In this document: one piece after another, positions 27,981-37,862 of the stretch
Layout of the letters: every line of letters starts with the position of its first letter
Position numbering within the stretch: the stretch's first letter is position 1
Origin: Pseudomonas sediminis
GTDB lineage: Bacteria > Pseudomonadota > Gammaproteobacteria > Pseudomonadales > Pseudomonadaceae
Direction: 5' to 3'
DNA length: 64,000 nucleotides
NCBI RefSeq assembly: GCF_002741105.1
Contig: NZ_NIQU01000001.1
Coordinates: 558,001-622,000, forward strand
The notes under the pieces: generated by a model
Told to the model about the DNA's origin: nothing
Databases searched by the model: none
Seen by the model: only the letters and a program-made list of their open reading frames with translations
Translations under genes and position numbers: made by a program

Positions 27981-28547
27981 ATGCCGCGTAAAATCCTCAA
28001 TACCCTGATCTTTGCTCTGATTGCAGTCGTCGTGGCCGCACTCGGTTACTGGAACCTTGCCCCGGACAGCGCGCGCCTGACCCAGCAGGCCAGCGATGAC
28101 AACGTCGTCGACTTCTATGCGGTAGGCGCGCGTACCGTGCAGTTCCAGGATGACGGCAAACTGCACTACCGCATGACCGCGGACAAGCTCGAACACATCA
28201 AAAGCACCGATATCACCCTGGTCGATACCCCCAAGCTGAAGCTATATCGCGGCACCGAGTTGCCCTGGGAAGTCACCAGTCAGCGTGCCGAAGTCTCGCC
28301 CGGCGGCGTCGAGGTAGAACTGATCGACGACGTGCGCATCGCCCGCACCGACGCCAAGAACCGTCCAACCATCATCACCAGCAGCCGCATGACCGTTATT
28401 CCTGACAAGGAATATGCGCAGACCGAGCAAGCCGTTAGAATCGTCGCGGCCAACGGGGTAACCACGGCACAAGGAATGAAAGCGTACTTGAATGACGGCA
28501 GGATGCTCCTGCAGTCCAACGTAAGAGGCCAGCATGAGGTTCGTTAA
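27981..28547 (+). CDS. lptC: LPS export protein LptC
   Basis: 188 residues with one N-terminal membrane helix (about 7-25) and a periplasmic beta-jellyroll. It receives LPS from the LptB2FG transporter and passes it to LptA. The 3' end overlaps lptA by 14 bases. Identification uses the family profile (VDFYAVGARTVQFQDDGKLHYRM, then LVDTPKLKLY) and position in kdsDC-lptCAB. Confidence 0.94.
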   Translation: MPRKILNTLIFALIAVVVAALGYWNLAPDSARLTQQASDDNVVDFYAVGARTVQFQDDGKLHYRMTADKLEHIKSTDITLVDTPKLKLYRGTELPWEVTSQRAEVSPGGVEVELIDDVRIARTDAKNRPTIITSSRMTVIPDKEYAQTEQAVRIVAANGVTTAQGMKAYLNDGRMLLQSNVRGQHEVR

Positions 28548-29073
28548 TACCCTCCCCCTGATTCTCAGCCTCGGCGCCGCATTGGGAAGCGCGGCTGCCT
28601 GGGCACTGCCATCGGATCGCGATCAACCGATTCGCATCCAGGCCGACAGCGCAGAACTGGATGACCGACAAGGTGTAGCCGTCTACCGCGGCGATGTGAT
28701 CATCACTCAGGGCACCCTGAAGATCACGGGCGACACTGTCACCATCACCCAGACCGCCAGTGGCGACATCGACGTCTTCACATCGGTCGGCAACCTGGCC
28801 TACTACGAGCAGAAGCCGGCTGTGGACAAGGACATCGTCAAGGCCTACGGCAAGACCATCCAGTACTTCGCCAGCAATGAGCGCATCGTACTGATTGACC
28901 AGGCCAAGGTGATTCAGGAGGGCAATACCTTCGAAGGCGAGAAGATCGTCTACGACACCCGCCGCCAGATCGTAAACGCCGGTCGCGCTACAGGCGGCAA
29001 CGTCAGCACACCGCGCCCGCGTATCGACATGGTCATCCAACCGAAGAACAAACCCGCGGATCAGCAGCAGTAA
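28534..29073 (+). CDS. lptA: LPS transport periplasmic protein LptA
   Basis: 179 residues with a signal peptide (cleavage near AAAWA, about residue 24). The OstA-like fold is visible as [26 protein letters not shown] and the repeated beta strands up to about 165. LptA subunits stack to bridge the periplasm for LPS transit to LptD/E. Overlaps lptC by 14 bases and lptB by one base (TAATG). Confidence 0.95.
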   Translation: MRFVNTLPLILSLGAALGSAAAWALPSDRDQPIRIQADSAELDDRQGVAVYRGDVIITQGTLKITGDTVTITQTASGDIDVFTSVGNLAYYEQKPAVDKDIVKAYGKTIQYFASNERIVLIDQAKVIQEGNTFEGEKIVYDTRRQIVNAGRATGGNVSTPRPRIDMVIQPKNKPADQQQ

Positions 29074-29798
29074 TGGCCATTCTCAAAGCCCAACACCTGG
29101 CGAAAAGTTACAAGAGCCGCCAGGTCGTGCGTGACGTCAGCCTGAGCATCGAAAGCGGTCAGATCGTTGGCCTGCTCGGCCCCAATGGTGCCGGCAAGAC
29201 TACCTGCTTCTACATGATTGTCGGCCTGGTGCGCGCCGACCAAGGCCGCGTGCTTATCGACGACCTCGATGTCAGTCATCAGCCCATGCATGGCCGCGCT
29301 CGCGCGGGCATCGGCTACCTGCCGCAGGAAGCGTCGATCTTCCGCAAACTGTCGGTGGCCGACAACATCATGGCCATTCTCGAAACGCGCAAGGACCTGG
29401 ACCGCGCCGGACGCCAGGCGGAGCTGGAAAACCTGCTGCAGGAATTCCATATCCACCATATCGCCGACAGCCTCGGCATGAGCCTATCCGGCGGTGAGCG
29501 ACGTCGCGTAGAGATTGCCAGAGCCCTGGCGACCAACCCCAAGTTCATTCTGCTCGACGAACCCTTTGCCGGTGTCGACCCGATTTCGGTTGGCGACATC
29601 AAGCAGATCATCCATCACCTCAAGACCAAGGGCATCGGCATTCTGATCACCGATCACAACGTGCGCGAAACCCTGGACATCTGCGAAACCGCCTACATCG
29701 TCAACGATGGGCAACTGATCGCCGAAGGTGACGCCGAGACCATCCTCGCCAACCAGACGGTGAAAGAGGTATACCTGGGCCACGAGTTCCGCCTGTAG
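29073..29798 (+). CDS. lptB: LPS export ABC transporter ATPase LptB
   Basis: 241 residues. Walker [10 protein letters not shown], signature [15 protein letters not shown], Walker [15 protein letters not shown]-loop in [10 protein letters not shown]. It powers extraction of LPS from the inner membrane together with LptF and LptG, which are encoded elsewhere. Last gene of the block before rpoN, with a 136-base gap holding a separate promoter. Confidence 0.97.
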   Translation: MAILKAQHLAKSYKSRQVVRDVSLSIESGQIVGLLGPNGAGKTTCFYMIVGLVRADQGRVLIDDLDVSHQPMHGRARAGIGYLPQEASIFRKLSVADNIMAILETRKDLDRAGRQAELENLLQEFHIHHIADSLGMSLSGGERRRVEIARALATNPKFILLDEPFAGVDPISVGDIKQIIHHLKTKGIGILITDHNVRETLDICETAYIVNDGQLIAEGDAETILANQTVKEVYLGHEFRL

Positions 29799-29860
29799 GT
29801 CGCCCGCTATTTCGCTACAGAAATATTGCAACCCCTAGGCAAAAACGAGAAATTCAGGCA

Positions 29861-29866
29861 TATAAT
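29861..29866 (+). promoter_or_regulatory. Candidate -10 box for rpoN
   Basis: A consensus TATAAT 69 bases before the rpoN start. The -35 is weak (GGCAAA at the right spacing). Between it and rpoN lies a hairpin with a UUCG tetraloop, GGCGC-TTCG-GCGCC (29879-29892), in the leader. Confidence 0.45.
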
Positions 29867-29934
29867 TTGCTTCCTGGCGGCGCTTCGGCGCCCTGATGTG
29901 GAAGGCGTAACTCGCCAGTAAATTAAGGTCTGCA

Positions 29935-31428
29935 ATGAAACCATCGCTAGTCCTCAAGATGGGCCAGCAGCTGACGATGACCCCGCAGCTGCAACAGGCT
30001 ATCCGCCTCCTCCAACTGTCTACTCTGGACCTGCAACAGGAAATCCAGGAGGCGCTGGAGTCCAATCCCATGCTCGAGCGCCAGGAAGAAGGCGACGACT
30101 TCGACAACAGCGATCCAATGGCTGATGGCGCCGAAAGCGCCACTCCGACCCCGAACAAGGAAGAGAGCTACCAGGAAACCACCCCGACTGTGGATAACCT
30201 GGAAGAAGGCGACTGGGGCGAGCGCATTCCCAACGAGCTGCCAGTCGACACCGCCTGGGAAGACATCTACCAGACCAGCGCTAGCAGCTTGCCCAGCAAC
30301 GATGATGACGAGTGGGACTTCACCACCCGCACCTCCAGCGGCGAAAGTCTGCACAGCCACCTGCTCTGGCAACTGAACCTGGCGCCCATGTCGGACAAGG
30401 ATCGCCTGATCGCGGCCACCCTGATCGACTGCATCAACAACGACGGCTACCTCGAAGAAACCCTCGAGGAAGTGACCGAGTCCTTCGACCCCGAGCTGGA
30501 TATCGAACTGGACGAAGTGGAAGTGGTGCTGCACCGCATCCAGCAGTTCGAACCTGCGGGTATCGGCGCCCGTGATCTGCGCGAGTGCCTGCTCCTGCAA
30601 CTGCGTCAGCTGCCCGCCAACACCCCCTGGCTGAACGAAACCCAGCGCGTGGTCGGTGATTACCTGGAACTGCTTGGCAGCCGCGATTACGCCCAACTGA
30701 TGCGGCGCACCAAACTCAAGGAAGACGAACTGCGCCAGGTCATCGACCTGATCCAGCGCCTGAATCCGCGTCCGGGTTCGCAGATCGAATCCAGTGAGCC
30801 GGAATACGTCGTGCCCGACGTGATCGTGCGCAAGCACAACGAACGCTGGCTGGTGGAACTGAATCAGGAGGCGATGCCGCGCCTGCGCGTCAACCCGCAG
30901 TATGCCGGCTTCGTCAAACGCGCCGATTCCAGTGCCGATAACACCTTCATGCGCAACCAGTTGCAAGAGGCCCGCTGGTTCATCAAGAGCCTGCAGAGCC
31001 GCAACGAAACGCTGATGAAGGTAGCCACGCAGATCGTCGAGCACCAGCGTGGCTTCCTCGACTACGGCGACGAGGCGATGAAGCCTCTGGTATTGCATGA
31101 CATCGCCGAGGCGGTGGGTATGCACGAGTCGACCATTTCACGCGTTACCACGCAGAAATTCATGCACACTCCGCGTGGTATTTACGAGCTGAAATATTTC
31201 TTCTCCAGCCACGTCAGCACCTCCGAAGGCGGCGAATGCTCGTCCACCGCGATCCGCGCGATCATCAAAAAACTGGTCGCAGCAGAAAACGCGAAAAAGC
31301 CGTTGAGCGACAGCAAGATCGCTGGTTTACTGGAGGCACAAGGCATCCAAGTCGCCCGCAGGACGGTTGCCAAATACCGTGAATCCCTCGGTATAGCGCC
31401 CTCCAGCGAACGCAAGCGACTGATGTAG
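29935..31428 (+). CDS. rpoN: RNA polymerase sigma-54 factor
   Basis: 497 residues. Region I (1-50) is glutamine and leucine rich and receives activator contact; region II (about 55-120) is acidic; the core-binding domain is about 125-300; the HTH (about 380-400) precedes the RpoN box [10 protein letters not shown] near residue 480, which reads the -24 element. It directs transcription of nitrogen, motility and many other genes with AAA+ activators. It follows lptB and precedes hpf-ptsN-rapZ-ptsO, the usual gamma-proteobacterial cluster. Confidence 0.98.
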   Translation: MKPSLVLKMGQQLTMTPQLQQAIRLLQLSTLDLQQEIQEALESNPMLERQEEGDDFDNSDPMADGAESATPTPNKEESYQETTPTVDNLEEGDWGERIPNELPVDTAWEDIYQTSASSLPSNDDDEWDFTTRTSSGESLHSHLLWQLNLAPMSDKDRLIAATLIDCINNDGYLEETLEEVTESFDPELDIELDEVEVVLHRIQQFEPAGIGARDLRECLLLQLRQLPANTPWLNETQRVVGDYLELLGSRDYAQLMRRTKLKEDELRQVIDLIQRLNPRPGSQIESSEPEYVVPDVIVRKHNERWLVELNQEAMPRLRVNPQYAGFVKRADSSADNTFMRNQLQEARWFIKSLQSRNETLMKVATQIVEHQRGFLDYGDEAMKPLVLHDIAEAVGMHESTISRVTTQKFMHTPRGIYELKYFFSSHVSTSEGGECSSTAIRAIIKKLVAAENAKKPLSDSKIAGLLEAQGIQVARRTVAKYRESLGIAPSSERKRLM

Positions 31429-31521
31429 GCCAAGGAGGCGACCTGCCTCCAAGCCAACGTGTTCCGGTGGCGGATTCTCATGGAGTCCGTCTCTTACACA
31501 AGGCAACAAGGAGAAAGCGGT

Positions 31522-31830
31522 ATGCAAGTCAACATCAGTGGACATCAGCTGGATGTGACCGACGCCCTGCGTGACTATATCGGCGAGAAACTGGGCCGAC
31601 TGGAACGCCACTTCGACAAGATCACCAACGTACAGGTGACCATGGAGGTCGAAAAACTCAAGCAGAAGATCGAAGCCACCCTGCACATCGCCGGCGGCGA
31701 AGTCGTCGCCAACGCCGAACATCAGGACATGTACGCTGCCATCGACCTGTTGGCCGATAAACTCGACCGTCAACTCATCAAGCACAAGGAAAAGCAGCTC
31801 GAACGCCTGCAAGGCGCCACGGCCCGCTGA
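31522..31830 (+). CDS. hpf: Ribosome hibernation promoting factor, short form
   Basis: 102 residues from ATG 31522, which has AAGGAG 7 bases upstream; the open frame back to 31459 has none. Ribosome-associated inhibitor A/HPF fold (MQVNISGHQLDVTDALRDYIGEKL start, then MYAAIDLLADKLDRQLIKHKEK). It binds the small subunit in stationary phase and promotes inactive 100S dimers. Part of the rpoN downstream cluster. Confidence 0.95.
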   Translation: MQVNISGHQLDVTDALRDYIGEKLGRLERHFDKITNVQVTMEVEKLKQKIEATLHIAGGEVVANAEHQDMYAAIDLLADKLDRQLIKHKEKQLERLQGATAR

Positions 31831-31842
31831 CATTCCCTATCC

Positions 31843-32307
31843 ATGATCCGACTTGAAAATATCCTGACCCCCGGCCGTTCCCTGGTGAACGTGCCGGGCG
31901 GCAGCAAAAAACGTGTGCTCGAACAGATCGCCAATCTGGTTGCACGCGATCTGCCCGACCTGGATGCCCAGGACATCTTCGAAAGCCTCATCGCCCGCGA
32001 GAAGCTTGGCTCCACCGGCTTCGGTAACGGCATTGCCATTCCCCACTGCCGCCTGGCTGGCTGCAGTGCCCCAATCAGTGCAGTCCTGCACCTGGAGACG
32101 GCAGTCGACTTCGACGCCATCGACGGCGTGCCGGTCGATCTGCTGTTCGTACTTCTGGTGCCGGAGGCGGCAACCGATGCGCACCTCGAACTGCTGCGCC
32201 AGATCGCCAGCATGCTCGATCGCCAGGATGTACGTGAACGTCTGCGCCAAGCCAACAGCGGCGAAGATCTCTTTCAGGTCGTCGTGGACATTCAGAACGG
32301 TCAATAA
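31843..32307 (+). CDS. ptsN: Nitrogen-regulatory PTS enzyme IIA
   Basis: 154 residues of the PTS EIIA (fructose/mannitol-like) fold. The phosphorylated histidine is H68 in [11 protein letters not shown]. It receives phosphate from PtsP via PtsO and acts as a regulator (potassium transport, storage polymer and other targets) rather than in sugar uptake. PtsO is encoded two genes downstream; ptsP is not in this window. Confidence 0.95.
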   Translation: MIRLENILTPGRSLVNVPGGSKKRVLEQIANLVARDLPDLDAQDIFESLIAREKLGSTGFGNGIAIPHCRLAGCSAPISAVLHLETAVDFDAIDGVPVDLLFVLLVPEAATDAHLELLRQIASMLDRQDVRERLRQANSGEDLFQVVVDIQNGQ

Positions 32308-32309
32308 AC

Positions 32310-33167
32310 ATGCGCCTGATCATCGTCAGCGGTCGCTCGGGCTCGGGCAAGAGCACCGCCCTCGATGTACTTGAGGACAACGGTTTCTACTGCATCGACA
32401 ACCTGCCAGCCGGCCTGCTGCCGGATCTTGCCGAGCGCTTCCTGCCGCATAGCGACATGTTGCTGCCGCAGGTGGCCGTCTCCATCGATGCGCGCAACCT
32501 GCTGAGCCAGCTCAAGCGCTTCCCGGAACTGCTCGACGAAGTGCGCAAACGCAACATCCGTTGCGATGTGCTCTATCTCGACGCCGAAGACGAAACCCTG
32601 CTCAAGCGGTTTTCCGAGACCCGTAGGCGCCACCCGCTGACCAACGACAACCGCTCGCTGGCCGAGGCCATTGCTTACGAGAGCCAGCTGCTGGCTCCGA
32701 TCACTGATCGTGCCGACCTGAAGATCGATACCACCCGGCTGAATCTCTATCAGTTGCGTGACACCCTCAAACTCCGCCTGCTGGGCCAGACCCAGACCGG
32801 CACCGCCTTTCTCGTCGAATCCTTCGGTTTCAAACGTGGCATGCCAGTGGACGCCGATTTGGTGTTCGATGCGCGCTGCTTGCCCAATCCTTACTGGAAA
32901 CCTGAGCTGCGCGACCATTCCGGGCTGGATCAACCGGTGATCGACTATCTGGCCGCGCAACCGGAGGTCGAAGAGATGTATCAAGACATCCTCGCCTACC
33001 TGGAAAAATGGCTACCACGCTTCGCCGCCAGCAACCGCGCCTATGTCACCATTGCCATTGGCTGCACCGGTGGCCACCACCGTTCGGTGTACCTGGCCAA
33101 CCGCCTGAGCCAGGCACTCAAAGACTCGCTGAAGAACGTCCAGGTGCGTCACCGCGACCTCAGCTAA
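32310..33167 (+). CDS. rapZ: RNase adapter protein RapZ
   Basis: 285 residues. N-terminal P-loop GRSGSGKST (8-16) and C-terminal domain with the conserved [16 protein letters not shown] segment. In E. coli RapZ binds glucosamine-6-phosphate and the small RNA GlmZ and delivers it to RNase E, controlling GlmS. Whether the same RNA circuit operates in pseudomonads is not shown by the sequence. It begins 2 bases after ptsN. Confidence 0.95.
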   Translation: MRLIIVSGRSGSGKSTALDVLEDNGFYCIDNLPAGLLPDLAERFLPHSDMLLPQVAVSIDARNLLSQLKRFPELLDEVRKRNIRCDVLYLDAEDETLLKRFSETRRRHPLTNDNRSLAEAIAYESQLLAPITDRADLKIDTTRLNLYQLRDTLKLRLLGQTQTGTAFLVESFGFKRGMPVDADLVFDARCLPNPYWKPELRDHSGLDQPVIDYLAAQPEVEEMYQDILAYLEKWLPRFAASNRAYVTIAIGCTGGHHRSVYLANRLSQALKDSLKNVQVRHRDLS

Positions 33168-33181
33168 GGAATCCTGCCGCG

Positions 33182-33454
33182 ATGCCAGCACGTGAAATTA
33201 CCATCATCAACAAACTTGGCCTGCATGCCCGCGCCGCAGCGAAGTTCGTCGGCGTGGCAAGCACCTACCCCTGCCAGGTGCGCATCGGCCGCAGCGCCGA
33301 CAGCCTGGTAGACGGCAAGAGCATCATGGCGGTGATGATGCTGGCAGCCGGCAAGGGCACCCCTGTGCATCTGTACACCGAGGGCGAGCAGGACGAACCA
33401 GCCCTGGACGCTCTGGTCGCTCTGATCGACAACTACTTCGACGAAGGCGAGTAA
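33182..33454 (+). CDS. ptsO: Nitrogen PTS phosphocarrier NPr
   Basis: 90 residues from ATG 33182. HPr fold with the phosphorylated histidine H15 in NKLGLHARAA and the regulatory-serine region DGKSIMAVMMLAAGKG. It passes phosphate from PtsP to PtsN. Last gene of the rpoN cluster, followed by a strong bidirectional terminator. From memory, PAO1 has several genes (including sodM and fumC1) between ptsO and pmbA that are absent here. Confidence 0.96.
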   Translation: MPAREITIINKLGLHARAAAKFVGVASTYPCQVRIGRSADSLVDGKSIMAVMMLAAGKGTPVHLYTEGEQDEPALDALVALIDNYFDEGE

Positions 33455-33466
33455 CCCCCTCCTGAC

Positions 33467-33506
33467 AAAAACGACAAGGCCACCCGCAGGTGGCCTTGTC
33501 GTTTCT
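33467..33506. terminator. Bidirectional terminator between ptsO and pmbA
   Basis: AAAACGACAAGGCCACC, loop CGCA, then GGTGGCCTTGTCGTTT (33468-33505): a 14-bp perfect stem with A and T flanks between convergent genes (stops at 33454 and 33513). Confidence 0.92.
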
Positions 33507-33512
33507 GCCGAC

Positions 33513-34859
33513 TCAACTGCCGGCGACGGTCATTTTCTCGATCAGTACCGAGCCGGTGCAGATATTGCCGCGGCGTTCGAGGTCACGACCGACTGCAACG
33601 ACCTGACGGAACATGTCGCGCAGATTACCGGCGATGGTTACCTCCTGTACCGGGAACTGGATTTCGCCGTTCTCGACCCAGAAGCCTGCCGCACCCCGCG
33701 AGTAATCGCCCGTCACCAGATTCAGCCCCTGGCCCATCAGCTCGGTAACCAGTAAGCCACGATCCATGCGGCGAATCAGCGCTTGCTGATCCTCATCGCC
33801 ATGGGTGACGAACAGGTTGTGTACGCCACCGGAGTTGGCGGTACTCGGCAAACCCAGCTTGCGCCCGGAATAGGTGCCGAGCACGTAGGACACCAGCTCG
33901 CCCTTTTCCACGAACGGTTTGGCGTAGGTGGCCAGGCCGTCACCATCGAAGGTGGCACTGCCCAGTGCGCGCGGCAGATGCGGACGTTCGTCGAGGCTCA
34001 GCCACTCGGGGAACAAGCGCTGGCCGAGGGCACCTTCGAGGAAGGAGGACTGGCGATACAGGTTGCCACCCGAAATCGCCGCCAGCAGGTGGCTGAACAG
34101 CCCACCGGCCAGCTCGGCGGCGAACAGCACCGGCACTTCGCAGGTCGGTACCGGGCGCGCACCAAGACGGCTGACCGCACGCTCGGCGGCGCGCTGGCCG
34201 ATACCCTTGGCATCGGCCAACAGTTCGCCCTGACGATTGACGTCATACCAGTAGTCGCGCTGCATCTGCCCATCGCCCTCGGCGATCATCACGCAGCTAA
34301 GGCTGTGACGGGTGCTGGCGTAACCGCCGACGAAACCGTGACTGTTGCCATACACACGGCAGCCCTGGTGGGTATTGAGGCTGGTGCCGTCAGCATTCTT
34401 GATCCGTTTGTCTGCCGCGAAAGCCGCAGCCTCACAGGTGAGCGCCTGCTCCACCGCCTGCTCTGGAGTGATCGACCAGGGGTGATAGAGATCCAGTTCA
34501 GGCAGCTCGCGCGCCATCAGCGCAGCATCGGCGAGGCCGGAGCACTCGTCCTCGCTGGTATGTTTGGCAATCGCCAGGGCCGCTGCCACAGTCTCACGAA
34601 TGGCCTCGATACCGGTGGCAGAGGTGCTGGCCGAGCCCTTGCGCTGGCCTACGTACAGGGTGATGCCGAAACCCTGGTCGCGATTGAACTCGACGGTCTC
34701 CACCTCGCCCTGACGCACCGTGGTAGACAGCCCCTGACCAGCCGAAACCGCCACCTCGCAGGCACTGGCGCCCTGGCGCCTGGCTTCGGCGAGAATGGCC
34801 TCGACCTGCTCTTGCAGCACTGGCAAGGCCTGCGGCCCGATACGTTCTACTTCACTCAT
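33513..34859 (-). CDS. pmbA: Metalloprotease accessory subunit PmbA/TldE
   Basis: 448 residues from ATG 34859 ([20 protein letters not shown]); the longer frame to 34889 lacks a ribosome site. TldD/PmbA family without the HExxxH zinc motif, as expected for the TldE half. With TldD it forms a heterodimeric protease that trims unfolded peptides such as microcin B17 precursors and the CcdA antitoxin. Partner tldD is nearby at 35520, separated by darP on the other strand. Confidence 0.94.
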   Translation of the reverse strand: MSEVERIGPQALPVLQEQVEAILAEARRQGASACEVAVSAGQGLSTTVRQGEVETVEFNRDQGFGITLYVGQRKGSASTSATGIEAIRETVAAALAIAKHTSEDECSGLADAALMARELPELDLYHPWSITPEQAVEQALTCEAAAFAADKRIKNADGTSLNTHQGCRVYGNSHGFVGGYASTRHSLSCVMIAEGDGQMQRDYWYDVNRQGELLADAKGIGQRAAERAVSRLGARPVPTCEVPVLFAAELAGGLFSHLLAAISGGNLYRQSSFLEGALGQRLFPEWLSLDERPHLPRALGSATFDGDGLATYAKPFVEKGELVSYVLGTYSGRKLGLPSTANSGGVHNLFVTHGDEDQQALIRRMDRGLLVTELMGQGLNLVTGDYSRGAAGFWVENGEIQFPVQEVTIAGNLRDMFRQVVAVGRDLERRGNICTGSVLIEKMTVAGS

Positions 34860-34988
34860 AACCACTCCCGATTCTCTTGGCGCAGGCACTCTTTATGCGA
34901 AACCCAAGGCCTGCTCTCGACTCCCCGCCCACGGGCCGGCAGTCACGGTTACTGCTATCATGGCGGCGTTTCCCTCTGGACCCACCCC

Positions 34989-35507
34989 ATGTCTGATTCC
35001 TACGACGACTTCTCCCTGGAGAAGAGCAAATCCCAAGTCAAACGCGAACTGCATGCCCTGCAGGACCTTGGCGAGCGACTGACCACGCTCAAGGCGGATC
35101 TGCTGGCCAAGATGCCGCTGACCGATGCCTTACGCCGCGCGCTTGCCGAAGCGCCGAAACATACCGCCAATGCCGCGCGCAAACGCCACATCCAGTTCAT
35201 CGGCAAGCTGATGCGTGAACAGGATGTCGACGCGATCGTTGCCATGCTCGACCAGGTGGACAGCTCCACCCGCGAGTACAACGAGCGCTTCCACGCTCTC
35301 GAACGCTGGCGCGACCGCCTGATCGCCGAAGGCGACAGCGCGCTGGAGAGCTTCGTCGAGCTCTACCCTGACGCTGACGTCCAGCATCTGCGCGGCCTGG
35401 TTCGTCACGCGCAACACGAAGCTGCGCGCAACAAGCCGCCGGCTGCGGCGCGCAAGGTGTTCAAGTACATCCGCGAGCTCGATGAAATCCACCGCGGCTT
35501 GCGTTGA
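34989..35507 (+). CDS. darP: Ribosome assembly protein DarP (YjgA)
   Basis: 172 residues from ATG 34989 ([21 protein letters not shown]). The very long open frame upstream is a shadow of pmbA. Highly charged, helical DUF615 protein with the conserved [14 protein letters not shown] segment (about 56-69). It associates with late 50S precursors in E. coli. Flanked by pmbA and tldD, a conserved arrangement. Confidence 0.93.
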   Translation: MSDSYDDFSLEKSKSQVKRELHALQDLGERLTTLKADLLAKMPLTDALRRALAEAPKHTANAARKRHIQFIGKLMREQDVDAIVAMLDQVDSSTREYNERFHALERWRDRLIAEGDSALESFVELYPDADVQHLRGLVRHAQHEAARNKPPAAARKVFKYIRELDEIHRGLR

Positions 35508-35519
35508 GCCTGCATCGCA

Positions 35520-36962
35520 TCAGGCACCGGTGCCGCCTACGGTGATCGCGTCGATCTTCAGCGTTGGCTGCCCGACGCCCACCGGCACCGACTGACCGTC
35601 CTTGCCGCAAGTACCGACGCCGCTGTCCAGCGCCAGATCATTGCCGACCATGGACACACGGCTCATCGCCTCCGGACCATTGCCAATCAGAGTGGCGCCC
35701 TTGACCGGCGCGGTGATCTTGCCGTCCTCGATCAGGTAGGCCTCGCTGGTGGAGAACACGAACTTGCCGCTGGTGATATCGACCTGGCCGCCACCCAGAT
35801 TGGCGCAGTAGATGCCCTTCTTCACCGAGCGGATGATTTCCTCCGGATCGCTCTCGCCGGCCAGCATGTAGGTGTTGGTCATGCGCGGCATCGGCAGGTG
35901 CGCGTAGGACTCGCGACGACCGTTTCCGGTAGCGGCCACACCCATCAAGCGCGCGTTGAGTTTGTCCTGCATGTAGCCCTTGAGAACACCGTTCTCGATC
36001 AGCGTGGTGCACTGGGTTGGCGTGCCTTCGTCATCGACGCTGAGCGAACCGCGACGCCCAGCCAGGGTGCCGTCGTCGACGATGGTGCACAGGCTGGAGG
36101 CGACCTTTTGGCCGACCTGGCCGCTGTAGGCCGAACTGCCTTTGCGGTTGAAGTCGCCTTCCAGGCCATGACCGACCGCTTCATGCAACAGGACGCCGGA
36201 CCAACCCGCACCCATCACCACTGGCATGCTGCCGGCAGGCGCAGCGATGGCCTCCAGGTTGACCAGCGCCTGGCGCAGCGCCTCGCGGGCGTAGCCCATG
36301 GCGCGGTCTTCTTCCAGGAAATAGCGGTAGTCGGTGCGTCCGCCACCGCCATGCCCCCCGCGCTCGCGACGACCGTTCTGCTCGACGATGACGCTGACGT
36401 TGAAACGCACCAGCGGGCGGATATCGGCACTCAGGCTGCCGTCATGCGCCGCCACCAGAATACGATCCCAGACTCCAGCCAGGCTCACGGTAACCTGTTT
36501 GATACGCGGGTCGAGCGCACGCGTGGCGCGGTCGATACGCTGCAGTAGCTCGACCTTCTCGGCCCGGCCCATGACGTCCAGCGGGTTGCCCTCGGCATAC
36601 AGCTGGGTCACTTGCGGGCTGACGAAAGCCTGCACGCGGCCCTGCTGGCCGGCGCGCGAGATCGAACGTGCGGCCTGGGCGGCTTGCGTCAGCGCATCGA
36701 AGCTGATGGCATTGCTGTAGGCGAAGCCGGTTTTCTCACCGGACTGGGCACGCACCCCAACCCCCTGATCGAGGTTGAAACTGCCTTCCTTGACGATGCC
36801 ATCCTCCAGCACCCAGGTTTCCGAGACCTGGCTTTGAAAGTACAGATCGGCGGCATCGATGCCAGGCCCTGCGACGTCGCCCAGCACGCTGCTGAGGCTG
36901 TCGAAAGTCAGGTTACCGGGTGCAAGCAGATGCTCGCTGACGGATTGCAACATCGTATTCAT
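35520..36962 (-). CDS. tldD: Metalloprotease TldD
   Basis: 480 residues from ATG 36962 ([16 protein letters not shown]). Zinc motif HEAVGH at 260-265 (HExxxH) in the segment [15 protein letters not shown], preceding the conserved [11 protein letters not shown]. It is the catalytic half of the TldD/TldE peptidase; pmbA, the other half, is 0.7 kb away. It sits 2 bases downstream of the nitrilase-family gene and converges with darP with only 12 bases between stops. Confidence 0.96.
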   Translation of the reverse strand: MNTMLQSVSEHLLAPGNLTFDSLSSVLGDVAGPGIDAADLYFQSQVSETWVLEDGIVKEGSFNLDQGVGVRAQSGEKTGFAYSNAISFDALTQAAQAARSISRAGQQGRVQAFVSPQVTQLYAEGNPLDVMGRAEKVELLQRIDRATRALDPRIKQVTVSLAGVWDRILVAAHDGSLSADIRPLVRFNVSVIVEQNGRRERGGHGGGGRTDYRYFLEEDRAMGYAREALRQALVNLEAIAAPAGSMPVVMGAGWSGVLLHEAVGHGLEGDFNRKGSSAYSGQVGQKVASSLCTIVDDGTLAGRRGSLSVDDEGTPTQCTTLIENGVLKGYMQDKLNARLMGVAATGNGRRESYAHLPMPRMTNTYMLAGESDPEEIIRSVKKGIYCANLGGGQVDITSGKFVFSTSEAYLIEDGKITAPVKGATLIGNGPEAMSRVSMVGNDLALDSGVGTCGKDGQSVPVGVGQPTLKIDAITVGGTGA

Positions 36963-36964
36963 GG

Positions 36965-37813
36965 TCACTCCACAACGATCGGACGCGGTACGTCCGACAA
37001 GAAAAAACGGCGGTGCTGCTGCACCGGCATACGTTGGCGAATGCTCGCCTGCTCGGCGGCATCGCGAGGAGCCAGCAAGGCCCCATCCCCCTGAGCCTGC
37101 TCGGCCAATACCTGACCCCATGGGTCGATGATCGCCGAATGGCCGAACGTCAAACGCTGACCAGGGTGTTCACCGCCTTGCCCGGCTGCCAGCACATAGC
37201 ACTGGGTTTCGATGGCGCGAGCGCGGGTCAAGACCTGCCAGTGCGCCGCACCGGTCACCGCAGTGAACGCCGCCGGCACGCTGATCAGCTCGGCGCCGGC
37301 CTCGCGAAGCGCACTGAACAGCTCAGGGAAGCGCAGGTCGTAGCACACGGTCAGCCCCAGGCGCCCCACCGGCGTATCCGCCACCACGACACGCTGGCCA
37401 TGGGCAAAATCATCCGACTCGCGATAACGCCCACGATTGTCGGCCACATCGACATCGAACAGATGCAGTTTGTCGTAACGAGCGGCACGCTCGCCCTGAT
37501 CATCGATCAACAGCGAGCAGGCGCGCGGTTTGCCGTCGGCATCATCGTCCGGGGGCAGCGGCAAAGTGCCGGCCACTATCCATAAACTGAGGTCACGCGC
37601 AGCGCGTTTCAACCAGGGCAGTATCGGCCCCTCGCCCAATGCCTCGGCACGCCCGATGGCAGCCAGGTCGCGGCGCCCCATGGCCGCGAAGTTCTCTGGC
37701 AGCACGGCGAGGCGCGCACCACCCTGCGCGGCACGCTCCAGCAGGCGACGAGCCAGGCGCAGATTGGTTTGCACGTCGTCCTGGCTGACCATCTGGATTA
37801 CGGCGAGATTCAT
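36965..37813 (-). CDS. Carbon-nitrogen hydrolase (nitrilase superfamily)
   Basis: 282 residues with the Glu-Lys-Cys triad in place: E40 ([11 protein letters not shown]), K115 ([11 protein letters not shown]) and C157 ([11 protein letters not shown]). The LHLFDVD context is that of the Nit1/NitA group, which repairs deaminated glutathione in E. coli (YbeM) and eukaryotes, so that role is plausible but inferred. Cytoplasmic. Its stop is 2 bases from the tldD start and it follows yhdP by 49 bases, so yhdP-nit-tldD may be one transcript. Confidence 0.9.
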   Translation of the reverse strand: MNLAVIQMVSQDDVQTNLRLARRLLERAAQGGARLAVLPENFAAMGRRDLAAIGRAEALGEGPILPWLKRAARDLSLWIVAGTLPLPPDDDADGKPRACSLLIDDQGERAARYDKLHLFDVDVADNRGRYRESDDFAHGQRVVVADTPVGRLGLTVCYDLRFPELFSALREAGAELISVPAAFTAVTGAAHWQVLTRARAIETQCYVLAAGQGGEHPGQRLTFGHSAIIDPWGQVLAEQAQGDGALLAPRDAAEQASIRQRMPVQQHRRFFLSDVPRPIVVE

Positions 37814-37862
37814 GGCGACACTCTATGCGGCTTGATGTAACAGCCTACGCCAAGACGTAACC

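Noticed and set aside
33783..34988. N-terminal extension of darP by 402 codons
   Set aside because: The extension is antisense to pmbA and the conserved DarP start is the ATG at 34989.
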